The notes: generated from the sequence alone by a model not told the origin. DNA of 64,000 bases from CAVTWD01 sp963738325 (GCA_963738325.1 CAVTWD010000009.1:682001-746000); one strand, 5' to 3'. Counted from the stretch's first letter, positions 8,263-17,228 are shown. Numbers and translations are program-made.

Positions 8263-8874
8263 TCAGTCCTTGGCTAGGCTTTGCTTCGCGTCCTGGTACG
8301 ACCCGGTTGGTGGGTTCGGGTCCGGCGCGTAGGTGAGGTGGACGACGCCCGTCTCGAACGGCTGGCATGACAGCAACTTGAGATGTCGAGGCCGGGCACC
8401 GTCTTCGAAGAGCCGCAGCCCGGACCCGGCGGTGGCGGGGTGCACGAACAGGTGCAGCTCGTCGAGCAGCGCGGCGTCGAGGAGTTGCCGGACGACCGAC
8501 ACCGACCCGCTGAGCGCGATCCGTCGGATCGTGGGGCCCTGCTTGAGCGCGGTCACGGCGTCGAGGAGGTCGCCTTGGAGTTGCTCGGAGTTCCGCCAGG
8601 TGAAGGTCATCGGCGATCGCGAGGCCACGATCTTGCGCATGTCGCCCAGCCGCTTGGCGAAGGCGGCATCCTCGCCGCCGGCCGCCTCTCGTTCCGGCCA
8701 GGCGCCGGCGAAGCTGTCGTAGGTGACGCGCCCGAACAGCATCACATCCGCGTCATGTGTGCTGGCGACGGCGTCGCCCAGCTCCTGGTTGAAGTACGGG
8801 AAGTGCCAGTTGCCGAGTATTGGATCGACGACGCCGTCCAAAGCGGCGAAGATGCTGGCAGTGACCGTGGCCAT
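8263..8874 (-). CDS. Dihydrofolate reductase-like (RibD C-terminal domain) protein
   Basis: 203 residues with the complete RibD_C fold: TASIFAALDGVVDP at the N-terminus, DADVMLFGRVTYDSFAGAWP (residues 41-60), FAKRLGDMRKIVASRS, IRRIALSGSVSVVRQLLDAALLDEL and LFVHPATAGSGLRLFED. The NADPH-binding loop GSVSVV is present. ATG 8874 has GAGACACCC upstream, a weak site. The family reduces small substrates with NADPH; it is not folate-pathway DHFR. Confidence 0.85.
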   Translation of the reverse strand: MATVTASIFAALDGVVDPILGNWHFPYFNQELGDAVASTHDADVMLFGRVTYDSFAGAWPEREAAGGEDAAFAKRLGDMRKIVASRSPMTFTWRNSEQLQGDLLDAVTALKQGPTIRRIALSGSVSVVRQLLDAALLDELHLFVHPATAGSGLRLFEDGARPRHLKLLSCQPFETGVVHLTYAPDPNPPTGSYQDAKQSLAKD

Positions 8875-9210
8875 GAGGGTGTCTCCTGTGTCGTGAGGTC
8901 GCGCTTCGATGAGACGGCGCGGGCGGCGCGAATTTCATCCCAGCATCTCAGCTGCATTGGCGGTCGGGCGCCGGCGCGTGCGGACGAGTGCCGTCGGAAT
9001 CCCACTCCTTCCGCTGAGTGGTCTACCAGGGCAAACACGGTTCGATCGATTCGAATTCGGTTGCTCTGAACAGGGACGGCGTTGCTCGTTCACCAGGGAC
9101 GGCGGGAACGGCAGGTTTCCCGATCGAGGCCTGATCTCCACGTCCTACTCGCGCCGTAACTCCCACTCGGGGCGGGCTCGGATATCGCTGCGTCACGCCC
9201 TGGGCGCGCT
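8875..9210. other. Intergenic region without a recognisable gene
   Basis: About 335 bp with no supported ORF on either strand. Two short near-repeats of AGGGACGGCG occur at about 9072 and 9097. Base use is slightly less GC-rich than the neighbours. It leads directly into a transposase remnant, so it may be inserted or decayed mobile DNA. Confidence 0.3.
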
Positions 9211-9430
9211 GCCAGAGAGCCAGTGCTCGCCGCGTGCGGCATCGACCTTGACGGCAAGCCGGTGTTCGTCGTCCTCACCACTGGGTGTCTGAGTCGAGAG
9301 ACGCTTGGGACGACCTCATCGCCAACCGCGAGCCCCGGGCCTGCGGCCACTGCTGCTGGGATCAGCGACGCCCCGGGTTGACCCCCCGCGCCTTTGGCCC
9401 GCGAGCAACTCGGTGGAATCTGAATCTGGA
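9211..9430 (+). mobile_element. IS256/Mutator-family transposase remnant
   Basis: In one frame the DNA reads AAREPVLAACGIDLDGKPV then FV (about 9208-9267), which matches the core of IS256-family transposases (LREPVLAAxGIDLDGKPVFVGL). Shifted frames then give fragments like GLRPLLLG and ISDAPGL, as in GLRxPLLVISDGAPGL of the same family. No long ORF survives and no terminal inverted repeat was found. The catalytic DDE context is only partly present. Confidence 0.5.
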
Positions 9431-9557
9431 CAGGTACCTCGCCTCCGACGCAGGCTAGGGGAGCATCTCGATCCCGCCCGCCAACCGTGCCACCCGAAGG
9501 CGGCCACACGCCTACTTCTTCCGGGGCAAGTAGGCTGAGAGTGCGAGGGAGCAACTT

Positions 9558-10385
9558 GTGCAGGGACAATTGAGCCGACCCGAGAGCACCAGAGCACGCT
9601 TCGAGGAGTGGTTCGAGACATCGGTCATTCACCCGATCGAGGACTTCCAAGACCCCAAGCAGGAGTGGCGGCGCCTCTTTTCCGAACTGGTCGGAACGTT
9701 CTTCCTGGTCCTTGTGGCGGCGGGCGGCGGGATGATGGGCCAAGCGTTTCCGGACACGATCAGCCGTACCGCGGCCGTGACCGCGCCGGGCTTGATGGTG
9801 ATGGCGATCATCCTGTTCATGGGCAAGGTCTCCGGCGCCCATCTCAATCCGGCCGTGAGCCTGGCGTTCGCGGCCCGCGGCGACTTCCCGTGGCGGCGGG
9901 TTCCCGGCTACATCGTCGTGCAGCTCGGCGGCGCAACACTGGCGGCGCTGTTCCTGCGCGCGGTCATAGACGTCTCGGCCAAGTACGGCTCCAACTACCC
10001 CGCGTCGGGCTACTCGTCCATGGCCGCGTTCTGGATGGAATTCATTCTCACGCTGGGGCTGCTGAGCGTGATCCTGGGTACGGCTTCGGGTGCCCAGAAC
10101 ATCGGGATCCTCGGCGCGTTCGGAGTCGGGGGCTACATCGCGTTGGCGGGACTCTGGGGGAGTCCGATCTCGGGCACGTCGATGAACCCGGCCAGGACCT
10201 TCGGTCCCGATCTCGTTGGGCGCGACTGGACCGCCTACTGGGTGTATGTCGCCGGGCCAATCGCCGGAGCGGCCGCCGCGGTGGTCGTCGCTTTCGTGCT
10301 GCGCGGCCACGGCGGCGGCAGGGCCGGGTCGGGCGCCGCTCAAGGGGCGCTCCATACCGAGGTGGGCGTCCCCGACAAGGACTGA
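9558..10385 (+). CDS. MIP-family aquaporin/aquaglyceroporin
   Basis: 275 residues with both pore motifs: HLNPAVS (NPA at 97-99) and SMNPARTFGPD (NPA at 210-212), the second followed by the usual Arg213. Six membrane segments plus two half-helices can be traced. An unusual hydrophilic N-terminal extension of about 40 residues, rich in Glu and Arg, precedes the first helix. The GTG start at 9558 has GAGGGAG 8 nt upstream. Water versus small-solute selectivity cannot be judged. Transcribed alone. Confidence 0.9.
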   Translation: MQGQLSRPESTRARFEEWFETSVIHPIEDFQDPKQEWRRLFSELVGTFFLVLVAAGGGMMGQAFPDTISRTAAVTAPGLMVMAIILFMGKVSGAHLNPAVSLAFAARGDFPWRRVPGYIVVQLGGATLAALFLRAVIDVSAKYGSNYPASGYSSMAAFWMEFILTLGLLSVILGTASGAQNIGILGAFGVGGYIALAGLWGSPISGTSMNPARTFGPDLVGRDWTAYWVYVAGPIAGAAAAVVVAFVLRGHGGGRAGSGAAQGALHTEVGVPDKD

Positions 10386-10434
10386 ACAGATGGGTGGCGC
10401 GGTGTCCACCGTGCGGGGCCGTCCGACCGTATCG

Positions 10435-10640
10435 TCACGTTCGACGTCGACGACGCCGTGGGGTCGAACAGCGCCCACACCTTGGTGGCTTAGCGTTCGA
10501 CGAAGATGACAGAGAGTTGTGGCGGAGCCGTCGTGGTGATCGGCGACGAACCTTCGTGCCGCCTGTTCGGATGGATGTAGTCCGGTGCGACGTACAGGCG
10601 GCGGAGTTGGTGAGCGGCATCGACGCCGCACGGCGCGCAT
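10435..10640 (-). pseudogene. Possible GNAT acetyltransferase remnant
   Basis: A minus-strand piece at about 10570-10640 reads HQLRRLYVAPDYIHPNRR, similar to the ExxxLYVxPxYxxxGxGRxL core of GNAT acetyltransferases; neighbouring frames give VWALFDPTAS and other scraps. No intact acetyl-CoA loop or full ORF remains. Weak evidence; it may be chance. Confidence 0.25.
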
Positions 10641-10681
10641 GACACCGTGCGGGTCGGTGCGTCGCAACGCCGCGCCCCTAG

Positions 10682-10847
10682 CTAGTGCCGTGACCGGCAA
10701 CGTTCGCCCCGCTGCGCCGGCCAGTGCCGGCGCCGACTGCGTTGCGCCTCGTCGCAGTAGTGCTGCGACTATTGCTTCCTCGTCGCGCCTTGCCGGCGCC
10801 AACCCTGGCTCGGCGGACCGGGCCTCAGTCACCGGTCACGTCACTAG
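10682..10847. mobile_element. MITE-like repeat, copy A (CTAG-bounded, terminal inverted repeats)
   Basis: A 166-bp element with ends CTAGTGCCGTGACCGG (10682-10697) and CCGGTCACGTCACTAG (10832-10847), inverted repeats matching at 15 of 16 positions. It recurs at 24442-24605 at about 90 percent identity by eye with no gap over the central 150 bp. If CTAG is the target duplication, the transposon ends are TGCCGTGACCGG and TGACGTGACCGG. A 13-nt piece of the left end, GTGACCGGCAACG, occurs again at 10904-10916. No transposase is encoded inside. Confidence 0.7.
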
Positions 10848-11033
10848 GTCATGCTCGCCTGTGTCGACGGCATAGCTGCCCGCCTCGGACGGCGCGGCCC
10901 ATGGTGACCGGCAACGCCGTCACGACGGACTCTTCGAGGCGAACGCAAGCAGCGACCGCCACGCGTGCACCGGCCGTTCACGACAAGCCAGCTCCCGGGT
11001 GCCGTACAGGTTGGAGACGCAGTCGCTCGTCGG

Positions 11034-11252
11034 TCACCGTGCAGGGCGCGCTACCCCGAACACCTCGAGCACTTCGGTGACGAAGCGCAGGATCGTGATG
11101 TAGCCGTCGGGGCCTGGCGGCACGAGCCCCGGCGGTGCACCGTGGTCGATGAAGGTGTCGGCGGCGAGGGGCCGGATGCGCTCCAGGTGGCGGGTGTTGA
11201 TGGCGTCGAAGACGGCGCGGACGGTTCGTTCGATGTCAAGACGACGTGTCAA
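11034..11252 (-). pseudogene. SnoaL-like ester-cyclase fragment
   Basis: 72 residues that read VRAVFDAINTRHLERIRPLA, DTFIDHGAPPGLVPPG and DGYITILRFVTEVLEVF, the N-terminal half of SnoaL/NTF2-like polyketide-cyclase proteins, which normally run to about 130-150 residues. The sequence then breaks off into GVARPAR-stop. It is either truncated or frameshifted near 11050. It is divergent from the TetR gene at 11311, which may once have controlled it. Confidence 0.6.
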
Positions 11253-11310
11253 CCTTCGTTAGCATGAGTTTATAGTGACTAGAATACACTTCTAACAGAA
11301 TTCCCCTCTC
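11253..11310. promoter_or_regulatory. AT-rich divergent promoter/operator region
   Basis: 58 bp between the SnoaL fragment and tetR, far more AT-rich than its surroundings. It contains GTTAG and CTAAC as outward arms about 35 bp apart and AGTGACTAGAATACACT between them. TAGAAT could be the -10 box for tetR. Probably the binding site of the adjacent TetR protein, as is usual for divergent arrangements. Confidence 0.4.
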
Positions 11311-11952
11311 ATGCCAAGCCACCGACGTCCCTACAGCAGCCCGCTTCGCGACGCGCAGGCGCGCCACACCCGGCGGCGCATCCTCGACACCGCCCGCGAC
11401 CTGTTCCTCGCCGACGGCTACGCCGCCACCACGATCGAGGAGATCGCCGCCGCCGCCGCGGTCAGCGTGCAGACCGTGTACAACGCCGTCGGCAACAAGG
11501 CGGCGATCGCCACTGCGGTCTACGACACCGCGCTGGCCGGCGACGATAGCCCCCTCGCCATCGCCGAGCGCCCGACGTTCCAGGCGATGCTGGCCGCGAC
11601 CAGACCGCGACGGTGCCTCGCGCAGTACGCCAAGCTCAGCCGCGAACTCGCCGAGCGGGTCGCCCCACTCCTCGCCACCTTCGCCGCCGAAGCCGGCAAC
11701 CCCGACCTGCGAGAGCTCGTCGAACGAGGCGAAGAGCAACGAGCCGAAGGCACCGCCAGGGTCGCCCACCACGTCGCCGACCGCTTCGGGCTCGCTGCGG
11801 GCCTCACGATCGAGGAGGCGGCCGATATCCTGTGGACGCTCACCGCACCGGAGACGATGAATCGCCTCGTCCACCAAAGAGGCTGGACGTGGGATCGCTA
11901 CCAAACCTGGCTCGCCGACACCTTGGCCGCGAGCCTCCTTCGCCGACGCTGA
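11311..11952 (+). CDS. TetR/AcrR family transcriptional regulator
   Basis: 213 residues, normal length. The N-terminal helix-turn-helix is RRRILDTARDLFLADGYAAT, TIEEIAAAAAVSVQTVYNAV near residues 24-64. The C-terminal domain resembles that of the TetR at 5847, sharing DxAxAGDDxxLxxxERP and a terminal RGWTWDRYQTWLADTLAASL, so the two are paralogs. Only a weak ribosome site precedes ATG 11311. It probably represses itself and the divergent SnoaL-like gene. Confidence 0.88.
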   Translation: MPSHRRPYSSPLRDAQARHTRRRILDTARDLFLADGYAATTIEEIAAAAAVSVQTVYNAVGNKAAIATAVYDTALAGDDSPLAIAERPTFQAMLAATRPRRCLAQYAKLSRELAERVAPLLATFAAEAGNPDLRELVERGEEQRAEGTARVAHHVADRFGLAAGLTIEEAADILWTLTAPETMNRLVHQRGWTWDRYQTWLADTLAASLLRRR

Positions 11953-12095
11953 CGAACCTGTCGGGCCGTTGACCAGCGGTGAGAACCGTGGGCGTCAGTC
12001 GGTTTCGCGGTCGTCGACGCGCGCCACCCGGCCCCACGGCTCCGCATCCTCGACGGTGAGGAATGTCACCGCGACCGGCGAGCCGGCTCGGTTGG

Positions 12096-13712
12096 TCAAA
12101 CAAGGTCGTGTTCGTACGCGTACGCGGTGGCGGCCGACCGCGAGCCAAGACCGAGTTTGGTGAAGATATGGCTGACGTGGCTGGCGACGGTCTTCTCGCT
12201 CACGACGAGCTCCTGTGCGATGACCCGGTTCGACTTGCCTCCGGCGAGGAGCCTGAGCACTTCGAGCTCTCGCTGAGTAAGGCCTTCGGGCGAGGACGCC
12301 GGTCGCGTCGCGGGGTCTCGTGACGTCGAACGCGGAGCCCCTCGAGGGCCGAACGGCCAGCGCCGGCTTCCATCCCGGCCGCGTCGTGGTCGCCGAGCAC
12401 GTGGCATGCCTCCGCGATCAATAGGCGAGTCCGGGCGGCCTCGTGGTGCACGGCAAGCTCGTTGAACCCGTTGAAGGCCCGACGCAGCTGAAAGAGCGCC
12501 CGCCTTGGCGTCACCCTCGGCCAGGAGCACGGCACCGGCGGCCCGTTCGGCGTGTGCTCGGAGGAGGGGCGTCTGCAGCTCGGCCGCGACCGCGCGGAGC
12601 TCATCGGCGGCCATTCGGGCGGCGGCGGTATCGCCCGCGGCGAGCACGATCTCGACATAGGAGCCGAGCAGGCGTGCACGCGAGAACGGGTCCGCCGCCT
12701 CGCCGAGTGCCCGGCGCGCCATGGCATCGGCCGCCTCGAGCCGGCCCTGGGCCAGTCGCAACAGAGCCAGGCCGGGCTGGGGGTCGTGGCCGATCTCGCT
12801 GGCGCGCTCGTAAGCCGCTTCGGCGTCGTCGAGGTCGCCGACGAGGCGGAGGAGATCGCCCTCGATGGCACACGCAGCCCCCAGGGCTGCCGGATTGACG
12901 GGAGCGGCCAGGCGGTCGCACGCACTCCGGGCCTCGACCAGCGCCTCAGGCCATCGCCCGAGGAGGCCGAGGACCTCGGCGCGGTGCAAGAAGCAATGGC
13001 CGCGGTAGAGCACGAGCTCCTGTTGTGTGTCGCACCAGCGCTGGAACGACTCGGTCCACGAGCGGCACCGAGCGAGATCGAACAGCTCGGCGCACGCGTC
13101 GATCACCGTGCAGTACGCGTCACCCATGGCCATCGGCGAGAGCTCGCCGGCTTCGATCGACACCATGGCCTCGTCGAGCAAGGACATCCCCTCCGCGATC
13201 TCACCGAGGTAGACGAGCATGCGGCCCTCGCCGATGCGAGCCAGAGTGATGAGCTCACGATCCGCGAAGCGCGCACCGACCTTGCCAGCCTGGACGAAGT
13301 AGGTGTGCGCCCCCGCCATGTCGCCCGCCTCGAAGATGCGGAGCATGCCCAGGCCGTATCCGAGGTAGCCCTGTTCGACGCAGTCGATCCTCGCATCCTC
13401 CAACAGGCGAGCGGTGCGGTCGACCCAGCCGCGGCAGCGGCCGAGATCTCCTTTGAACCCGAGGCCCTGGGCGAGCTTGACCCCGAAGTGCGCCGCCCGG
13501 TGGACTTCGCCACTGGCGACGCACAGCTGATGAGCGCGGACCCAGTGGGCGAAGCCCTCCTCGTCGTGGCCGGTGAGGTAGGCGGCGGTGGCGAGCCGAT
13601 CGAGATCGTCGACGTCGAGTCCGTCGATTTCGACGGCGGAGAGCAGCCGCCAGGCGTCGCCCCAGCGCTGGCCGTCGCAGGCCGCCCGAGCGTCCTCGAT
13701 CGCGTCCACCAC
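12096..13712 (-). CDS. LuxR-family regulator with TPR-like repeats (two compensating frameshifts)
   Basis: About 538 residues. The N-terminal 400 form repeated helical pairs typical of TPR-like sensors (for example FAHWVRAHQLCVASGEVHRA, YLGYGLGMLRIFEAGDMAG, LHRAEVLGLLGRWPEALVEA). The C-terminal 65 residues are a LuxR/GerE helix-turn-helix: LTQRELEVLRLLAGGKSNRV, then VVSEKTVASHVSHIFTKLGL. There is no P-loop ATPase domain. Between about 12510 and 12330 the protein sense moves to another frame (FQLRRAFNGFNELAVHHEAA) and returns. The GTG at 13712 follows GGGGCAA. It lies 32 bp after the SnoaL-like gene, so they may form an operon. Confidence 0.75.
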   Translation of the reverse strand: MVDAIEDARAACDGQRWGDAWRLLSAVEIDGLDVDDLDRLATAAYLTGHDEEGFAHWVRAHQLCVASGEVHRAAHFGVKLAQGLGFKGDLGRCRGWVDRTARLLEDARIDCVEQGYLGYGLGMLRIFEAGDMAGAHTYFVQAGKVGARFADRELITLARIGEGRMLVYLGEIAEGMSLLDEAMVSIEAGELSPMAMGDAYCTVIDACAELFDLARCRSWTESFQRWCDTQQELVLYRGHCFLHRAEVLGLLGRWPEALVEARSACDRLAAPVNPAALGAACAIEGDLLRLVGDLDDAEAAYERASEIGHDPQPGLALLRLAQGRLEAADAMARRALGEAADPFSRARLLGSYVEIVLAAGDTAAARMAADELRAVAAELQTPLLRAHAERAAGAVLLAEGDAKAGALSAASGLQRVQRACRAPRGRPDSPIDRGGMPRARRPRRGRDGSRRWPFGPRGAPRSTSRDPATRPASSPEGLTQRELEVLRLLAGGKSNRVIAQELVVSEKTVASHVSHIFTKLGLGSRSAATAYAYEHDLV

Positions 13713-13744
13713 GTCGACAGTCTTGCCCCGTGCGAGCGGTGCCG

Positions 13745-14147
13745 TCAGGCGAAGAAGTCCTCGGCGCGATCGGCCTGCGCGCCGAGGAACATCCACATCT
13801 CGGCGATGCGAGCACCGTCGAACCGGTACACGAAGGCGTTGCGCGACTCGAGTCGTCTCGTCGTCTCGCGCTCGGCCGAGGGTGGCGTGCTCCCACTCGG
13901 CGGCCCACCCGTCTGCCGCTAGGCAGAACTGCTGATCGAGCTTGATCCGACCGCCGGTCATCTCGAAGAACGAACCCAGCACGCCCAGGAAGCCCCCGAG
14001 CCCGGGGTGGTCGCCGGCCATCGGGTGCGGGCCACGAAGGTGGAACAGGAGATCGTCGGTGAAGATCGACGCCAGGGCATCGTGGTCCTGGGCGAAGATC
14101 GCCTTGGTCATGCGATCCACCGTGTCAACGTTCGGATGGGCGCTCAT
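13745..14147 (-). CDS. SnoaL/NTF2-like protein (frameshifted)
   Basis: Starts MSAHPNVDTVDRMTKAIFAQ, continues DHDALASIFTDDLLFHLRGP and FFEMTGGRIKLDQQFCLAAD. At about 13860 the frame changes, and the family end LESRNAFVYRFDGARIAEMW, MFLGAQADRAEDFFA-stop lies in the new frame, finishing at 13745. The corrected length of about 133 residues is normal for SnoaL-like proteins. These bind small hydrophobic ligands or act as isomerases or cyclases; the specific role is unknown. It is upstream of the LuxR-type regulator on the same strand. Confidence 0.7.
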
Positions 14148-14361
14148 CGGTCCTCCACGAAGCTGGTCGTTCCTGTCCGGTTGACCCTACGAAGCCCATC
14201 GGTGCCGGCACATCGGGCGAACCGTCGATCTCTGGATCGCGCGGGCTCAGCAGTTCTACCGATGCCGGGCGCGAGCCGCTTCCATCCTTCTCCGGATGCG
14301 GTTGGTCCCGTCCGGTTCGTACGGTCGCAATCGCCCGACCAAACGAACAGGAGACGGCAAC

Positions 14362-14787
14362 ATGAGGGAACTCCGATCCACTGTTCTCGACGACGCCCTC
14401 GCCCAAGAGCTGAGCGAACGCCTCGCCGATGTGTTCCGCACCGCCGAGGCCGGCGATGTGCTTTCCGACGACGTCTTCCTGGATGGCAACCCGCCCTTCT
14501 GGCGCTTCCAGCTCCAAAGCCGAGACTCATTCAGCGCCTGGATCAAGAGCTTCATGCCCCACTGCGCTGACACCACGGTCGTCAGAACAGTCCCGACCGT
14601 CACTGGCTTCGTCGCCGAGTTCGCCGGCGGCCATGAACAAGACGGCGAGCAGATCACGGACCGCAAGATCATGCTTGCCGAGGTGCACGACGGCCGCATC
14701 GTCGATCTCACTGTCTACTGCAGCGGCGACTGGAACAGTGAGCTCCGCGCCCGCCACGCAGCCGAAACCCAACTCCTCCGTCCGTGA
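14362..14787 (+). CDS. NTF2/SnoaL-like domain protein
   Basis: 141 residues from ATG 14362, preceded by ACAGGAGAC, a good ribosome site; in-frame upstream starts lack one. The pattern of an N-terminal helix (ELSERLADVFRTAEAGDVLS), LDGNPPFWRFQLQS, TGFVAEFAGGHEQDGEQIT and a final strand IVDLTVYCSGDWNSELRARH is that of small NTF2-like proteins. The divergent neighbour at 14147 has the same fold class but low visible similarity. Function unknown. Confidence 0.75.
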   Translation: MRELRSTVLDDALAQELSERLADVFRTAEAGDVLSDDVFLDGNPPFWRFQLQSRDSFSAWIKSFMPHCADTTVVRTVPTVTGFVAEFAGGHEQDGEQITDRKIMLAEVHDGRIVDLTVYCSGDWNSELRARHAAETQLLRP

Positions 14788-15179
14788 TCGCTCGAGTCCT
14801 CCGGGTTCGACGAGTCCTCGCCTCTCAGTCGTCTGTAGCGGCGCACGCTCGACGAGGTCTACGACGAGTGCGGCATGTGGCGCCAGCTCGGCGTCGCGCC
14901 GCCGTCCGCCTGACCGCCTCGCCGTCGTCGACACCCTGCCGCCCAACTGGGTCAGTCGTGATCTCGGGCGGACAACGTGTCCATCGACCCTCCCTCGCGC
15001 CAGAGCACCCTGAGCCCTTCGACCCCGCCGCGGCAGTCAGGCAGACCCGCCTCGGCGACCGCGATTAGCGTGCAGGCAATGACATAAGGAGCGCCGCGGC
15101 CCCGGAGACGGGCCGTTCGGGGTTGGATGACGGCTGCGATGGGCCATCGCCGCGGCGCTGAGAGCATGGGAGCGATCCG
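14788..15179. other. Intergenic region with one possible C-terminal fragment
   Basis: About 390 bp without an intact gene. One plus-strand frame at 14842-14910 reads RTLDEVYDECGMWRQLGVAP, PSA-stop, which looks protein-like and may be the tail of a lost gene. The long minus-strand open frame across this area has poor codon character and is judged a shadow. No clear promoter for the cupin gene was identified. Confidence 0.3.
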
Positions 15180-15746
15180 ATGTTCAGCATCGACCAGTTG
15201 ATTGCCGATTGCCTGGACGCCCTGGACAACGAGGGCCGAGGCGGCGGCATGGCGGTGAAGGAGGTCGTCGAGCGGGTCGTCTCGGATCCCAGCGCGATCG
15301 AGGCGGCACTGGGATCCCCCGCGGAGGCGCCACTGTTCTCGACCTGGTTCAACAGCAACGACCTGACTGTCCTCCACGTTGTCTGGCCGCTCGGTGTCGA
15401 CCTCTTCCCACACGACCACAAGATGTGGGCGGCGATCGGCCTCTATGGCGGACGCGAGGACAACCACTTCTTCCGGCCGCTCCCCGACGGTGGGCTGGAG
15501 TCGCGTGGATCTCGAACGCTGCTCCGGCGCGACGGGATCCTGCTGGGCGACAACACCGTGCACGCGGTGGCCAATCCTTCGCGGGAGTGGACGGGGGCGA
15601 TCCACGTGTACGGCGGCGACTTCTTCATGGCCGGCAGACGCATGTGGCCCAAGCCGGATGGCCCGCCGACCGCGTTCGATGCCGACCGGGTGACGAGCGT
15701 GCTCGAAGAGGCGGCGCGACGAGCGGGACGGGTGTCCCCTCGCTGA
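15180..15746 (+). CDS. Cupin-fold metal-dependent protein (cysteine-dioxygenase-like)
   Basis: 188 residues. The cupin metal site is visible as HDHKMWAAIGLYGGRED (two His and a downstream Glu/Asp) near residues 79-95, with a third His in DNTVHAVANP near 124. FFRPLPDGGL and IHVYGGDFF fit the predicted-dioxygenase cupins related to cysteine dioxygenase. The ATG at 15180 has GGGAG upstream (15165-15170). The substrate is unknown; a 3-His iron thiol dioxygenase activity is a family-level inference. Confidence 0.75.
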   Translation: MFSIDQLIADCLDALDNEGRGGGMAVKEVVERVVSDPSAIEAALGSPAEAPLFSTWFNSNDLTVLHVVWPLGVDLFPHDHKMWAAIGLYGGREDNHFFRPLPDGGLESRGSRTLLRRDGILLGDNTVHAVANPSREWTGAIHVYGGDFFMAGRRMWPKPDGPPTAFDADRVTSVLEEAARRAGRVSPR

Positions 15747-16028
15747 CTCTTCTCCGTCGACCGACGACGAACGACGCCGGCCACGGTGCACCAACAGCTC
15801 GACCGCGGGTGAGGGCGACGACACCCGGTTCGTTGCGCACGGGCCCGGCAGCGGCTCCGCCAGGATTGGCTTGCCGGGAGCAGGCGAGTGGCGCCCGGCG
15901 CATCGGCACGCCGACGCCCTCGTTCACCCGATCACGTTCGACCGACTGGCCGAGCTGGCCCGAGACTGAGAGATCGCCCGCTCAGATCCACCGCGTCAAA
16001 GACGTTGTACGGTCGGGGTGTCGACGAC

Positions 16029-16454
16029 GTGCTTCTCCTCCGGTTGGTCGACGAGCTGGCCGACGCGGTCGTCATCGCTGATGCCGATGGCACGATCGTG
16101 TTCTGGAATGGTGCCGCCGAACGGCTGTTCGGCTGGTCGTCAGCCGAGGCGACGGGGCAGACGCTCGATCTGATCATCCCGGAGCGGCTGCGCCAGCGCC
16201 ACTGGGCTGGTTACCACCACGTGATGCAGACGGGCCATACGGAGTACGGCGGCCGGCTCCTCGAGGTGCCCGCCATGCACCGCGACGGCCGGACGGTCTC
16301 CGTGGCGTTCACCGTGACGCTCTTGAGCGATGGCGAAGGACCGACCGGAATTGCCGCGGTGCTGCGCGATGACACCGATCGGTGGCAGGAACGCCGCCGC
16401 CTCCGCGAGCGCATCGCCTCCCTCGAAGCTGAAACTAACCAACATCCGAGCTAG
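16029..16454 (+). CDS. Stand-alone PAS-domain protein
   Basis: About 141 residues from GTG 16029. The PAS core is LADAVVIADADGTIVFWNGA, AERLFGWSSAEATGQTLDLI, IPERLRQRHWAGYHHV, then RDGRTVSVAFTVTLL and a short C-terminal coiled helix WQERRRLRERIASLEAETN. No histidine kinase, GGDEF or DNA-binding domain follows. PAS domains sense redox state, light or ligands. GGGGTG lies 8 nt before the GTG. The output partner is not evident nearby, though a STAS-like gene follows at 16724. Confidence 0.8.
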   Translation: MLLLRLVDELADAVVIADADGTIVFWNGAAERLFGWSSAEATGQTLDLIIPERLRQRHWAGYHHVMQTGHTEYGGRLLEVPAMHRDGRTVSVAFTVTLLSDGEGPTGIAAVLRDDTDRWQERRRLRERIASLEAETNQHPS

Positions 16455-16576
16455 CGGCCCGGGCGCCTGCGCGGCGGGCTGGGCGAGTCTCGCCTCCCAT
16501 CGGCGTAACCGGCGGCAGCGTTAGGACGTCCATCGACCGAGGGCTGGTCGAACCGTTCCCCCATCGACGAATCCCC

Positions 16577-16699
16577 TTGATCGACGGCGAACACGTCGCC
16601 TTCGCGTTGAGCATCCTCCTGTTGGTGTGGCTCCAGGCGTCCAACTACCCGGGCTTCGGACGCTGGTGGCGGGCCCACATCCCCCTCTTGCTCAGCTGA
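16577..16699 (+). CDS. Small membrane-segment ORF or C-terminal fragment
   Basis: A 40-codon frame beginning at TTG 16577: MIDGEHVAFALSILLLVWLQ, ASNYPGFGRWWRAHIPLLLS. It has one clear hydrophobic helix followed by a basic, Trp-rich tail. The frame stays open further upstream without a good start, so it may be the tail of a decayed gene rather than a small gene. No family recognised. Confidence 0.35.
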   Translation: MIDGEHVAFALSILLLVWLQASNYPGFGRWWRAHIPLLLS

Positions 16700-16723
16700 T
16701 CGACCCTCGCACGAACACGACGG

Positions 16724-17086
16724 TCAGGAGCCGGCCGCCCAGGCGATGGCGGCGTCGCGTTCGGCGACCGGAAAGCGCTTGAGCTCGCCCGGGGTCATCC
16801 AGCCGAAGAGGTGGGTGAGGTGGGCCATCCAGTCGAGGTCGGTGACGAGCGCGATGCGCTTCCAGTGCCTGAGGTGTTCGGTGCCCAGTTTGAGGTCTTG
16901 CCAGAGCGCGCCGCCGGACATGCCGTCCCATTGCTCGAACACGAGCACGACGCGCAGGTCGTGGCCGGCGGCAAGCTGCTCCTCGATGCTCGGGAGGAGG
17001 ACGGTCTTGTAGTCGTCAGCGTGGAGCTCGCCGTTGGCTTCGAAGCCGATGACGCCGTCTGGTAGCCCGGTCAGCCGCTCGATCAT
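16724..17086 (-). CDS. SpoIIAA-like STAS/SEC14-fold protein
   Basis: 120 residues from ATG 17086, with a strong ribosome site GGGAGGAG 7 nt upstream. Motifs are MIERLTGLPDGVIGFEANGE, then LHADDYKTVLLPSIEEQLA, LRVVLVFEQWDG, IALVTDLDWMAHLTHLFGWM and RDAAIAWAAGS, matching the SpoIIAA-like family. These soluble proteins probably bind lipids or act as anti-anti-sigma-like modules; no phosphorylatable Ser motif stands out. It is oriented opposite to the PAS gene. Confidence 0.8.
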   Translation of the reverse strand: MIERLTGLPDGVIGFEANGELHADDYKTVLLPSIEEQLAAGHDLRVVLVFEQWDGMSGGALWQDLKLGTEHLRHWKRIALVTDLDWMAHLTHLFGWMTPGELKRFPVAERDAAIAWAAGS

Positions 17087-17228
17087 GGTGATCTCCTCCC
17101 GGGTGGTCAGTCGGTGGCGCCGGCAAGCCAATGCCGACGAGCTCGGGGCGCGGACCCGCGACCGTGAGGACATCGTTCTAGTGCACATGAACACGTTGCG
17201 CCGCGAGTCGGTCGAACGCTCCAGGAGA

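Noticed and set aside
9090..10832. A 580-codon minus-strand open frame antisense to the aquaporin
   Set aside because: It runs through the MITE, has no domain-like sequence and is antisense to a clear aquaporin; long antisense frames are common at this GC content.
10682..10847. Protein-coding reading of the repeat (RRDEEAIVAALLRR on the minus strand)
   Set aside because: Both copies keep the frame open, but substitutions between copies fall at all codon positions and change residues, with no start signal, so a non-coding MITE explains it better.
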